This document shows positions 50,613 through 58,446 of a stretch of DNA of 58,446 bases, piece after piece (position 1 is the stretch's first letter; each line of letters starts with the position of its first letter). Both the position numbers and the translations under genes were made by a program. Source of the DNA: Candidatus Parcubacteria bacterium (GTDB lineage: Bacteria; Patescibacteriota; Patescibacteriia; Patescibacteriales; UBA12075); contig JAGLYP010000016.1 in assembly GCA_023132155.1 (NCBI GenBank), positions 1 to 58,446 on the forward strand. The letters are read 5' to 3'. A model generated the notes under the pieces. It searched no databases, had not been told where the DNA came from, and saw nothing but the letters and a program-made list of their open reading frames with translations.

Positions 50613-53187
50613 TTACTTCCCAGAGTTCATTTTCACTATCTTCCAACGCGGTGTCCTTTTCAAAAACAACATAGTGAATTTGATTGTCTTTGTCTTTGCT
50701 TTCCGGAATAAAACGAGCTAACACAAAACCTTTTTCATATTGATTTTCTATCTCCGTTAACAGCCATCCGTCCGGATCGATTTTTTTTATGTCATCAAAG
50801 CTTGTTTGTCCGTGATATTTTATTTTACATATATTATAAGCGGAACCGCCAAACAGCAAAGCGCTGACACTCTCGGGCTTTTTACATGTCTCTTTAATGG
50901 AATTTATTAATGATTCTTCCTGTTTCGCGGATAATTTTTTGCTCTTAAAATCAAAATCTTCCGGCAATTTTCTGCATCTTGCATAATGATGCTTATATTC
51001 CTCGTCTTTTGTAGAACCGCCAAAAGAAACAAAACCCAATTTCTCCACCATTATTGCAAAAGATTTCACATGAGGCTTAACCACGGCATAATATAATTTG
51101 TCTTGGCTTTCTTGCTCACTAAACTCAAGCCTGATAGTTGCCTCGCCAAGCCCCTTAAGCGGAGCATCCGGATTGGAAATAAACCAATCTATATATTCAA
51201 TATTATCGGATTTATTTTCTTTTCCGAAAAATGACAAAATTTCATTATTAGCCAAGACAATCGTCATTAAAAGATTTTCATTGTTTTCACATTCATTGAC
51301 AAAGGCTTTCGCATCGCCAGGGGGAAATTGTTTTTCAATTATTTCTAAAATTTTATCAAGCAGCTCCTGATTATTTAAAAGTTCTTTAGCTGGCAAATTT
51401 TCAATTTTTTCAATGCTTGAAATTTCCCGTAAATCAATTTCGGCGATTTCTTCACGAGACATATTTTTTAATATCTGATTAAGCAAAATAATATTTCCGT
51501 TTATCTTTTTTAATTCATCAGTCAATTCTTGCTCATCATATTCTTTGTTCTCGGTAACTTTGCCGTGATAATGCTTTAACATCTTATCGGATTTTGCCAT
51601 AAGCGTTTTAATTATATCATCAATATCTTCTTCGCTTATATCTTTTTCTTTTCCAAATAAAACTTTTGCTTGATCTTCAGCGGCCTTAGTCAAATCAATA
51701 ATTTCTCCATATTTATGAAAAATTGAATCGGCAATTTCCGGCTGATCTTTTAAACTCTTGCCGATATCCAAAATCTTTTCTCCCATATCCTCGCCAAATT
51801 CCAAGGAAATAAATGTTTTTAAGCCGTTTTCGCCGTAACTCTTAACAAAATCCAATAATTCTTCTTTGATTTCATCATTTGAATGCTTATAAAAAATTAA
51901 AAACCAGCCTTGTTCACGAAAATTCAAATTATTAATCCGCACTCCTGTTTTTTGCCAAAAATCATCGTCATAAAAATCAAAATAATTTTCCTTAAATTCT
52001 TGCAAACATTTTTCTCTCTCCATCCTTTCATTCTCTGTTTCTCCTTCTTTCGGGTAAAATAAAGTTTCATACGCAAAATCATGAACTTGGGGCTTAACCG
52101 CTTTTTCTTTTCCGGCTAAATCGTCTAAATTAAAATACTTTTGCAACACTCGTTTATCATCAAAAACCCCCATTTCCCCCTTGGCGGTCAATCTCTGAAC
52201 AAAATAATCGGGATTGTTTAACTGCTCTAAATCATACATCTTTCCCAAGTATTTTACTCCTTTTTCTGAAATCCCAATCTGTCCGAATTCAAGACGGTAA
52301 AGCGCGAAAACCGTTAACTCCTTTTTTTCTTTTGCAAGAGAGTTATCATTTAAAAGCTCCAGTAATTTACCGGCTGAATATTCGGCGTCAATCTCTGTTA
52401 AAATTACAGAGAGCTTAGCACTCTCATTAACGGAAAAATCATTATTCTTTATAAAATCAATCGCAAAATCAATTGATTTTCTTGAACCGTTTTGGCTTAA
52501 AATTCTTAAAATTGTGCTGGAATATATATTCGCGCTGCCTGTGGCGGAAAAATTATTGTCATGTTTTTTTGTTTTTGCTGATTGATAATTATTAAAAGTT
52601 TCCAATAAAGCGTCTTCCTTATAATCATCATTTAAGTTAGCAAGAGAATTAATAGCCGCGTATTTTATCGTCCTTGCGTTTGAATTTGTATATGGCAATC
52701 TTCCCTCGCAATAACCTTGAAGATAAAATCTTTCCAGTTTAGAGCCTTTAGCAAAAGCGTAATCATCTTCATCTTCCCTATAAGAAGAGGCTATATTTAC
52801 CAAAAAATTATTAATTTTTTCCTGGTCTTTATCATCGGAAAACCCAAGCAAACTTTCTATGACAACAAATTTATTTTTTGGGCGCTTTGTAAAAACAAAA
52901 TAATCTAAAAGCTGATCTACTGTAATATCACCTTGGCTAATTGTTTCGCTTATTATATCTTCGCGGGTAAATATGTCTTGATTTTGTAAAACCTCCTCCA
53001 AGCTCTCGTTATCAGTAAAACAAAATTCAAAATCAATCTTTCCTAAATTATTCTTTCTTTTTTCAAGTTCTTTTTTTAATTTTTTTTTCTCCTCAAAACT
53101 GATTTCTAAATAATAATCTTCTTTAATATCATCATTCTCTTCTTCTGTCTGTTTTTTATTAAATATATCTTCTTTGAATTCATTCAT
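50539..53187 (-). CDS. large cytoplasmic protein of unknown function with HEAT-like region (882 aa)
   Basis: The frame is open up to 53274, but the ATG at 53187 lies 4 bases after the stop of the upstream EndoQ gene and gives M-N-E-F-K-E-D, so it is preferred. Residues about 80-400 are repeated helix pairs (for example Y-A-A-I-N-S-L-A-N-L-N-D-D-Y and V-F-A-L-Y-R-L-E-F-G), suggesting HEAT/Armadillo-type stacking. Residues about 480-650 are charged helices. The last roughly 170 residues form a separate alpha/beta domain with L-L-F-G-G-S-A-Y-N-I and I-H-Y-V-V-F-E-K-D. There is no signal peptide, membrane segment or nucleotide-binding motif. It is very rich in Glu, Lys and Asp. It is the third gene of the SIS-EndoQ operon. 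I do not recognise the family. Confidence 0.85.
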   Translation of the reverse strand: MNEFKEDIFNKKQTEEENDDIKEDYYLEISFEEKKKLKKELEKRKNNLGKIDFEFCFTDNESLEEVLQNQDIFTREDIISETISQGDITVDQLLDYFVFTKRPKNKFVVIESLLGFSDDKDQEKINNFLVNIASSYREDEDDYAFAKGSKLERFYLQGYCEGRLPYTNSNARTIKYAAINSLANLNDDYKEDALLETFNNYQSAKTKKHDNNFSATGSANIYSSTILRILSQNGSRKSIDFAIDFIKNNDFSVNESAKLSVILTEIDAEYSAGKLLELLNDNSLAKEKKELTVFALYRLEFGQIGISEKGVKYLGKMYDLEQLNNPDYFVQRLTAKGEMGVFDDKRVLQKYFNLDDLAGKEKAVKPQVHDFAYETLFYPKEGETENERMEREKCLQEFKENYFDFYDDDFWQKTGVRINNLNFREQGWFLIFYKHSNDEIKEELLDFVKSYGENGLKTFISLEFGEDMGEKILDIGKSLKDQPEIADSIFHKYGEIIDLTKAAEDQAKVLFGKEKDISEEDIDDIIKTLMAKSDKMLKHYHGKVTENKEYDEQELTDELKKINGNIILLNQILKNMSREEIAEIDLREISSIEKIENLPAKELLNNQELLDKILEIIEKQFPPGDAKAFVNECENNENLLMTIVLANNEILSFFGKENKSDNIEYIDWFISNPDAPLKGLGEATIRLEFSEQESQDKLYYAVVKPHVKSFAIMVEKLGFVSFGGSTKDEEYKHHYARCRKLPEDFDFKSKKLSAKQEESLINSIKETCKKPESVSALLFGGSAYNICKIKYHGQTSFDDIKKIDPDGWLLTEIENQYEKGFVLARFIPESKDKDNQIHYVVFEKDTALEDSENELWEVINHGLEEKGLRASTEAQKKLSAIG

Positions 53188-53191
53188 ATAA

Positions 53192-54496
53192 TTAAAACAA
53201 TTTCCCTTGCTTACTTTTTTCTTTTTCACTAAATATTTTAACCACACCATACTGCCCGTCAAAGCCCGGTTCAATAATTAATTTTCCGGCGCGCGCCCTT
53301 TTAATTCCTTCAGTTACTTGAGGCAACGCGTGTTTTTTAATATTTTCCAATGGCTCATCAATTAATATTTTTAATTCCGGACCTAAAGCTTTTATCATAT
53401 TATTATATTCTATTTGCACCTTTTGGGCTTTACGGCTTTTAATCCCCAAAACTTCGGCAATTATCTTTTCTAATCCAACTAATTTTTTAAACCCATGCGC
53501 GCCTTCTAGTTTAAAGCCTGCCGGACGATCCGCTAACTCGCTAACCCGATAATCAACCCCCACCACCACCGGTTTTTTGCATTTCGGACAAATTCCTTTG
53601 TGTTTTTTTGTTTCTTCCGGTGTAAAACACACGCCGCAATTTCTGTGCCCGTCATAATGGTACATGCCTTCTTCAGGGTAAAATTCAATTGTGTAGTCTA
53701 GATATGATTTATTGCTTTTCGCGGTAGAAACGCGGCGCGGCGCGGCTCTACGAATATTATTTTTAATAACATCATAAATTTCATCATAATCAATTTTTTC
53801 CAAATTAAAAACATTGGCTTCGCGCGCCAAATTCGGCAAGGAATGGGCGTCTGAATTTGAAAGCACCGTGAATTTATCCAGTTCGCTTACGCGCCAATTC
53901 ATTTCAGGATCGCTGGACAAGCCGGTTTCGTAAGCAAAAATTTTATCCGCATACTCGCCAAAAGCCTCTTCCCAAGAATCAAAACCGGACTTTGAGCCGA
54001 AAATCGCAAACCAAGGCGTCCAAATATGCGCGGGATAGACTAAAAATTTCGGATTAACTGAAAAACATAGTCCGCACAATTTTTCAATGCTCATACCCAA
54101 AATCGGCCGACCGTCGCTTCTGATATTATAATTTTTATCCAGATAATTATTTAACTCTTCCACTGCCTCAATATTTGGCGCGTGAACAACCATATGTATC
54201 CGCCGGCACTTATCATTTTTCTTATATATCAAGGCCAATTCTGTTGTTAGAATAAATTTTACTTTTTCGTCCGGCGCGGATTTGAGCCCATACAAACCTG
54301 CTTGCTTTTTATTACCGCCGATATCCTCCAGCTCATTTTTTATAGACAAAAACCAATCCGGAAAAGTAAAATCTCCGGTGCCGATAATATCAATCCCTTT
54401 AATACGGCAAGTTTTATCTATATTTTCCAAAGTCAGATCCCGAGAACAGGCTCGGGAATATTTGGAATGAATGTGAAAGTCTGCTATTTGTTGCAT
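53192..54496 (-). CDS. endonuclease Q-type PHP-domain DNA repair nuclease
   Basis: 434 residues, close to archaeal EndoQ. The PHP metal site begins D-F-H-I-H-S-K-Y-S-R-A at residue 7, then G-T-G-D-F-T-F-P, T-T-E-L-A-L-I-Y and V-V-H-A-P, V-Y-P-A-H-I-W-T-P-W, and N-S-D-A-H-S-L-P. The middle holds a zinc ribbon C-G-V-C-F-T-P then C-P-K-C-K-K-P, and V-G-V-D-Y-R-V-S-E-L-A-D-R-P, all EndoQ hallmarks. EndoQ nicks DNA 5' of deaminated bases (uracil, hypoxanthine, xanthine). A 28-base palindromic repeat adds A-A-P-R-R-V-S-T at about residues 250-257. The gene starts 4 bases after the SIS gene and ends 4 bases before the unknown gene, so it is in an operon. Database entries often call this family a UvrD-associated protein. 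Confidence 0.9.
   Translation of the reverse strand: MQQIADFHIHSKYSRACSRDLTLENIDKTCRIKGIDIIGTGDFTFPDWFLSIKNELEDIGGNKKQAGLYGLKSAPDEKVKFILTTELALIYKKNDKCRRIHMVVHAPNIEAVEELNNYLDKNYNIRSDGRPILGMSIEKLCGLCFSVNPKFLVYPAHIWTPWFAIFGSKSGFDSWEEAFGEYADKIFAYETGLSSDPEMNWRVSELDKFTVLSNSDAHSLPNLAREANVFNLEKIDYDEIYDVIKNNIRRAAPRRVSTAKSNKSYLDYTIEFYPEEGMYHYDGHRNCGVCFTPEETKKHKGICPKCKKPVVVGVDYRVSELADRPAGFKLEGAHGFKKLVGLEKIIAEVLGIKSRKAQKVQIEYNNMIKALGPELKILIDEPLENIKKHALPQVTEGIKRARAGKLIIEPGFDGQYGVVKIFSEKEKSKQGKLF
53724..53751. repeat. 28-base GC-rich palindrome in the EndoQ gene
   Basis: GTAGAAACGCGGCGCGGCGC then GGCTCTAC, near-palindromic. It encodes A-A-P-R-R-V-S-T and parallels the copy at 2652-2679 in length, ends and reading frame. 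Confidence 0.7.
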
Positions 54497-54500
54497 AAAT

Positions 54501-55616
54501 TTATATTACATACTTATTTAAATTCCTCGGCCTATCCGGGTTTATTCCCTTTAAAACCGCGATATGATAAGCTAAAATTTGTATGGGAATAATAGTAAGA
54601 ATCGGATTAAATAAATTTAAAGTCTTTGGGGTGTAAATTATCTTATCAGCGATTCTTATTAATTGCCTATTCCCTTGAGTCGTTATTACTATCACTTTTT
54701 TCTTTAATTTTTTCAATTTTTTTATCATTTCTTTGGCTTCTTTATAATTTTTTCCCAAGGGCGCAAAAACAAGACAAGGGCGTTTCTTGCCGCTAATTGC
54801 CACCGGACCATGCAAAAACTCTCCCAAAGCAAAACTTTCGGCATGCATATAAGTCGTTTCTTTTAACTTTAACCCCGCCTCTAGCGCGCTCGCGTATTGA
54901 TAATTTTTTCCTAAAATCAATAAATCATCCAGTTTATAATATTTATTGGCGACAATTTGCAGATTAACATTCTGCTTTAAAATCTGGTTAATTTTTTTAG
55001 GCAGCCTGATTATTCCATTAATTATTTTTATCCTTAACATCGGGGTAATTTTTTTTTGCAATTTGCCCAAATAAAGAGTAATCAATATAAATAACAAAAT
55101 CTGCGAGGTATAGGTTTTAGTAGCTGCCAATGCTTTTTCCTCGCCTGCCTGATTATATAATGTAAAATTATCCAGCCAATCAAGTTTTGAATTTAAAGCA
55201 TTAGTTAAACTTAATACAAAACTTTTTTGCTTTCTTACCAAGCGAACCGCCCTAATGATATCAGCGGTTTTGCCTGACTGGCTAATTGTAATAACCAAAG
55301 TTTTGGAATCGGTTTTTACTTTTCTCGCAATAAATTCATCAGCCAAATCTATTTCCGCCTCAATCCCCAGATATTCGGAAAACATATACTTTCCGGACAA
55401 AGCCGCGTGATAGGACGTTCCGCAGCCTAATAAAATTATTCTATTTATTTTTTTCAATTTTTTTAATATTTTATCAGGATCATTAAAAATTACTTCTTTC
55501 CGTTTTTTATCCACATATTCACCAATAATATTTTTTATCACTTGAGGCTGCTCAAAAATTTCTTTAAACATGCTATGTGGAAAAGTCTTTATTGTTTCAA
55601 TATTTTTTACTTGCAT
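54501..55616 (-). CDS. SIS-domain sugar isomerase, GlmS C-terminal-like (371 aa)
   Basis: It matches the isomerase half of GlmS and lacks the amidotransferase half. The start E-I-F-E-Q-P-Q-V-I-K-N equals the linker of GlmS. SIS domain 1 has L-L-G-C-G-T-S-Y-H-A and I-T-I-S-Q-S-G-K-T-A-D. SIS domain 2 has L-G-K-N-Y-Q-Y-A-S-A-L-E-A-G-L-K-L-K-E and A-L-G-E-F-L-H-G-P. The end P-D-R-P-R-N-L-N-K is the GlmS signature, so sugar phosphate binding is intact. Without a glutaminase it could act as a deaminase or isomerase or use free ammonia, so it may be related to FrlB/AgaS-type enzymes. It is the first gene of a three-gene operon with EndoQ. No ribosome binding site is visible. Confidence 0.9.
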   Translation of the reverse strand: MQVKNIETIKTFPHSMFKEIFEQPQVIKNIIGEYVDKKRKEVIFNDPDKILKKLKKINRIILLGCGTSYHAALSGKYMFSEYLGIEAEIDLADEFIARKVKTDSKTLVITISQSGKTADIIRAVRLVRKQKSFVLSLTNALNSKLDWLDNFTLYNQAGEEKALAATKTYTSQILLFILITLYLGKLQKKITPMLRIKIINGIIRLPKKINQILKQNVNLQIVANKYYKLDDLLILGKNYQYASALEAGLKLKETTYMHAESFALGEFLHGPVAISGKKRPCLVFAPLGKNYKEAKEMIKKLKKLKKKVIVITTQGNRQLIRIADKIIYTPKTLNLFNPILTIIPIQILAYHIAVLKGINPDRPRNLNKYVI

Positions 55617-55792
55617 ATTTCTATTTAATAATTAAAAATACTATATTTTAAGTTTAGCATTTTAATTAACATTAGAAAATAGCCCAATATTATAATAAAA
55701 ATAAATTATTTATTTTTTCGCATTAACTTGCTTTTAATTTTTAGCAAAATATTGTATAATATAGATAATATAAATAACTTTAAAAAATACTT

Positions 55793-55897
55793 ATGAAAAA
55801 AATAGATTCATACTCAATTATTTTTTGGGCTCTATTTTTTGGTTTTTGCCTAGGAGGATTTACAATCATAACGGTTTCCGCTTTCTTAGCGCAATAA
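55793..55897 (+). CDS. possible 34-residue single-helix membrane peptide
   Basis: Short frame: M-K-K-I-D-S-Y-S, then a hydrophobic stretch (I-I-F-W-A-L-F-F-G-F-C-L-G-G-F-T-I-I), ending F-L-A-Q. A TATAAT at 55755-55760 lies 33 bases upstream, but there is no Shine-Dalgarno site. Lysines before one helix suit a membrane peptide. Many genomes have such chance frames, so this is only a candidate. The rest of 55617-56027 holds AT-rich sequence and the glmS terminator. Confidence 0.4.
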   Translation: MKKIDSYSIIFWALFFGFCLGGFTIITVSAFLAQ

Positions 55898-55985
55898 ATA
55901 CAGTCCAAAAAAATAAATTTTTATTTTAAAATAAAAACAGGGTATAATTTTACCTATGTTTTTTATTTTTTTTCTAAATAAAATA

Positions 55986-56018
55986 AAGGGGCTTTCCAAA
56001 AGGAAACCCCTAATTTTT
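55986..56018. terminator. terminator of glmS
   Basis: AGGGGCTTTCC, loop AAAA, GGAAACCCCT, with TAATTTTTT on one side and TTTATTTT on the minus-strand exit. It sits just after the glmS stop at 56028. Confidence 0.8.
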
Positions 56019-56027
56019 TATAACTAA

Positions 56028-57851
56028 CTAATTTACAGTAACCGATTTAGCCAAATTTCTCGGTTTATCCGGATTCAGGCCTAATTCAACCGCGATATAA
56101 TATGAAATCAGCTGTAAAGGAATTACCGTTAAAAAGGGATACATAAATTCATATTTTTGCGGCAATGCCGGAATGCGAATATTATCAAGCGGCAGGTCAA
56201 AATCATAATCATCAGACGTAATAATAAAAACTTTTCCATTACGGCAAAGAATTTCTTTTATACCCACTAAGCTCTCCGCGTAAACAGAATCATTGGGGGC
56301 AATAACAACTGAACAAAAATCCGGTGATATAAGAGCTAAGGGACCGTGCTTCATTTCTCCCAAAGGATAACTTTCCGCGTGCTTATACGTTATCTCCTTT
56401 AATTTAAGTCCGCCTTCCTCCGCGATAATATAATTCATGGATCTTCCCATAAAATACATATTGTCAAATCTAAGAATTTTTTTTGCCATTTTCTTGATTT
56501 TATCTTCCTGTTCCAATATTAAAGCAATCATTTTCGGTAATTCTCGCGCCATTTTAAGTATGCCAATACCGGTGTCAATTGTCATTTTTCTTTGTCTGGC
56601 CAGAAACACGGCATAAAGCAAAATAACAGAAATCATACCTAAAAACGCTTTAGTTGACGCGACTCCTTTTTCAATTCCCGATTGGATATAAACGCCGGCA
56701 TCCGTCATCGTGGCAATGCGGCTATCAGGCACGTTTACTACTCCCAAGCAAATATTTCCTTTCATTTTTATTTCTTTAATCACTTCAATGGTATCGGCGG
56801 TTTCACCGGATTGAGACACAAAAATAAAAGCGTCATTCGGCTTTATGTAGGGATGGTTATAAATAAATTCAGAAGCAATCCACGCGCGCGCGTCTATGCC
56901 AAAACGATTAAACAAGGCTGCTCCGTAAAGACACGCGTTATACGCGGTACCACAGCCGACAAAATGAAAAGTTTCCACTTTTCTTAAATCTCGCGCTATA
57001 TCATGCAAGCCGCCCAAATGAGCGTTGCCTCTGTCTAATTCTGTTCTGCCGTTTAAAGCATTTTTAATTGTTTGCGGCTGTTCAAAAATTTCTTTAAGCA
57101 TGTAATGCGGATAATCACCCTTGCCATTATCCAAAAAAGGATCAACAATTTCGCTTGCTCGCTTTTTTTCAATAATCTCCCATGAATTATGAGAAACCGC
57201 GACAATATGCTCTATCTTGTATAAATTTTCTCGCTTCACATCTCTGCTTAAAAAAGCGGCAGGATCAGAGGCGACAATGACGCTATCTTTTGTTTTACCC
57301 AAAAGCAATGGACCGCCCTTGCTGGCGCAAAACAGCTTGTCGGGAAAATCTTGATTAAACAATACAAAACTATTAGCGCCAGTCGCTAAAGATAAAACTT
57401 TTTCAATTGAATTTATTAAATCACCTGACTTGGAATAATATTTGTCAATTAATTTTACAACAACCTCCGAATCGGTTTCAGAAACAAATTTTTCAGATCC
57501 AAGTAATTTTTTAAGCTTGCTGACGTTAATAATGTTGCCATTATGCGCCAAATAACTTTTTTCTCCTTTGTGGGGATGAGTGTTATTAAGCGAAATTTTA
57601 CCGCAAGTCGCCCAGCGCGTATGGCCTAAGGCAACAGGACAAAAATCTTCAATATTTGATATTTCACCATACAAATCATTAGCTGATTTACTTTGATCCG
57701 GACTAATAATTTTTGCGATATTGGTTTTTTCTTTTGTTTTGTAAACCACGCCCATGGAATCATAGCCCCGATGTTCAAGGCTTCCTATGCCGTTAATTGT
57801 TCTTTTTAAACAATCTCCTGACAGGCTTACTTCACCGAATATTCCACACAT
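56028..57851 (-). CDS. glmS: glutamine-fructose-6-phosphate aminotransferase
   Basis: 607 residues, the usual length. Met-Cys-G-I-F-G puts the glutaminase nucleophile Cys at position 2. E-H-R-G-Y-D-S, H-T-R-W-A-T-x-G and H-N-G-N-I complete the glutamine site. SIS domain 1 has V-G-C-G-T-A-Y-N-A and V-S-Q-S-G-E-T-A-D-T. SIS domain 2 has M-G-R-S-M-N-Y-I-I-A-E-E-G-G-L-K-L-K-E and E-M-K-H-G-P-L-A-L. The end is P-D-K-P-R-N-L-A-K-S-V-T. It makes glucosamine-6-phosphate, the first step to UDP-GlcNAc and peptidoglycan. The gene follows the 5S rRNA after about 100 bases. The leader is too short for a glmS ribozyme. Confidence 0.97.
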   Translation of the reverse strand: MCGIFGEVSLSGDCLKRTINGIGSLEHRGYDSMGVVYKTKEKTNIAKIISPDQSKSANDLYGEISNIEDFCPVALGHTRWATCGKISLNNTHPHKGEKSYLAHNGNIINVSKLKKLLGSEKFVSETDSEVVVKLIDKYYSKSGDLINSIEKVLSLATGANSFVLFNQDFPDKLFCASKGGPLLLGKTKDSVIVASDPAAFLSRDVKRENLYKIEHIVAVSHNSWEIIEKKRASEIVDPFLDNGKGDYPHYMLKEIFEQPQTIKNALNGRTELDRGNAHLGGLHDIARDLRKVETFHFVGCGTAYNACLYGAALFNRFGIDARAWIASEFIYNHPYIKPNDAFIFVSQSGETADTIEVIKEIKMKGNICLGVVNVPDSRIATMTDAGVYIQSGIEKGVASTKAFLGMISVILLYAVFLARQRKMTIDTGIGILKMARELPKMIALILEQEDKIKKMAKKILRFDNMYFMGRSMNYIIAEEGGLKLKEITYKHAESYPLGEMKHGPLALISPDFCSVVIAPNDSVYAESLVGIKEILCRNGKVFIITSDDYDFDLPLDNIRIPALPQKYEFMYPFLTVIPLQLISYYIAVELGLNPDKPRNLAKSVTVN

Positions 57852-57907
57852 AATATCCTATTTATTAATTATAAGAATAATTATTATAATTTATCCTAAT
57901 ATTTATT

Positions 57908-57913
57908 ATTATA
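57908..57913 (-). promoter_or_regulatory. possible -10 element of glmS
   Basis: The minus strand reads AAGTGTATAATAATAAAT, with TATAAT about 57 bases before the ATG. No good -35 was found. Transcription might also come through from the rRNA operon. Confidence 0.4.
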
Positions 57914-57951
57914 CACTTATGAAATAATTTTTCAACAAAAAAACACCATTA

Positions 57952-58066
57952 TTCTGGCGGCGACCTACTCTCCCAGGGCACAGGCCCAAGTACCATCGGC
58001 GCTGAGTGGCTTAACTTCTGTGTTCGAGATGGGAACAGGTGTACCCCACTCGCAAGAACCACCAGA
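57952..58066 (-). rRNA. 5S ribosomal RNA
   Basis: On the minus strand the ends TTCTGGTGG and CCGCCAGAA pair. Inside are the conserved TGTTCCCATCTCGAACA and AGAAGTTAAGCC stretches and GAGAGTAGGTCGC. The length of about 115 nt is normal. Exact ends are estimated from the terminal stem. It follows 23S in the usual order. Confidence 0.95.
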
Positions 58067-58100
58067 ATAATGATGTTTTTTATTTTTTCAAACCAAAAAT

Positions 58101-58446
<346 letters not shown>

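Noticed and set aside
53188-53274. Upstream extension of the large unknown gene
   Set aside because: It overlaps the conserved end of EndoQ, and the ATG at 53187 gives the usual 4-base operon spacing.
54438-54461. Palindrome TCCCGAGAACAGGCTCGGGA in the EndoQ gene as an insertion
   Set aside because: It encodes the S-R-A-C-S-R-D part of the PHP motif that related EndoQ proteins also have at this place, so it is probably normal sequence.
57852-57951. glmS ribozyme
   Set aside because: Only about 100 AT-rich bases separate 5S rRNA and glmS, too short and without the known pseudoknot core.

Overview
The window looks like a chromosomal segment of a Patescibacteria (Candidate Phyla Radiation) bacterium. 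The evidence is an AT-rich genome with many genes lacking Shine-Dalgarno sites, very long surface proteins built from G-I-G-T-T-T-P type repeats, an EndoQ-type PHP nuclease, and many short palindromic repeats of a kind common in these genomes, some of them inside genes. All long reading frames work with the standard code. No lineage below the phylum-level group can be supported by reading alone.

Layout. (1) About 1-35,500 is a minus-strand surface-protein locus. In transcription order it holds a 642-residue fibronectin-III-like secreted protein, a 1501-residue fibre-like protein, an 8792-residue giant modular protein with a signal peptide, and a DUF2341/LamG-like protein cut by the window edge. 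The first and third genes share a conserved promoter and leader with an intrinsic-terminator-like hairpin, which suggests common regulation by attenuation. (2) 35,590-38,440 holds a Tat-signal lytic-transglycosylase-like protein and an MscS-family channel, separated by a tandemly duplicated palindromic repeat. (3) 38,700-39,670 is a small plus-strand two-gene unit, one acidic and one basic protein, with a near-consensus promoter and strong ribosome binding sites. (4) 39,777-42,617 is valyl-tRNA synthetase, which carries several repeat-derived in-frame insertions. (5) 43,004-43,442 holds tRNA-Val(GAC), tRNA-Ile(UAU) and a partial copy of the tRNA-Ile 3' half. (6) 43,525-46,654 holds a small heat shock protein, a DUF3006 protein and a VanW protein. 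(7) 46,674-49,391 holds a candidate structured ncRNA and a compact four-gene operon (membrane protein, J-domain protein, small helical protein, von Willebrand A protein). (8) 49,815-55,616 holds a TrmB-like regulator that overlaps tail-to-tail with a three-gene operon (SIS sugar isomerase, EndoQ, large unknown protein). (9) 55,793-58,446 holds a small membrane peptide, glmS, 5S rRNA and the 3' end of 23S rRNA.

How the parts fit. The left 35 kb is probably a cell-surface or attachment apparatus: signal peptides, beta-helix, LVIVD, fibronectin, YadA-head-like and lectin-fold modules are all present. The VanW, transglycosylase-like and GlmS-family genes concern the envelope and its precursors. 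The EndoQ operon probably concerns DNA repair. The two loci with strong ribosome binding sites (38.7-39.7 kb and 46.7-49.4 kb) differ from their neighbours and may be accessory. Domain calls come from recognising motifs by eye, and no database search was run.
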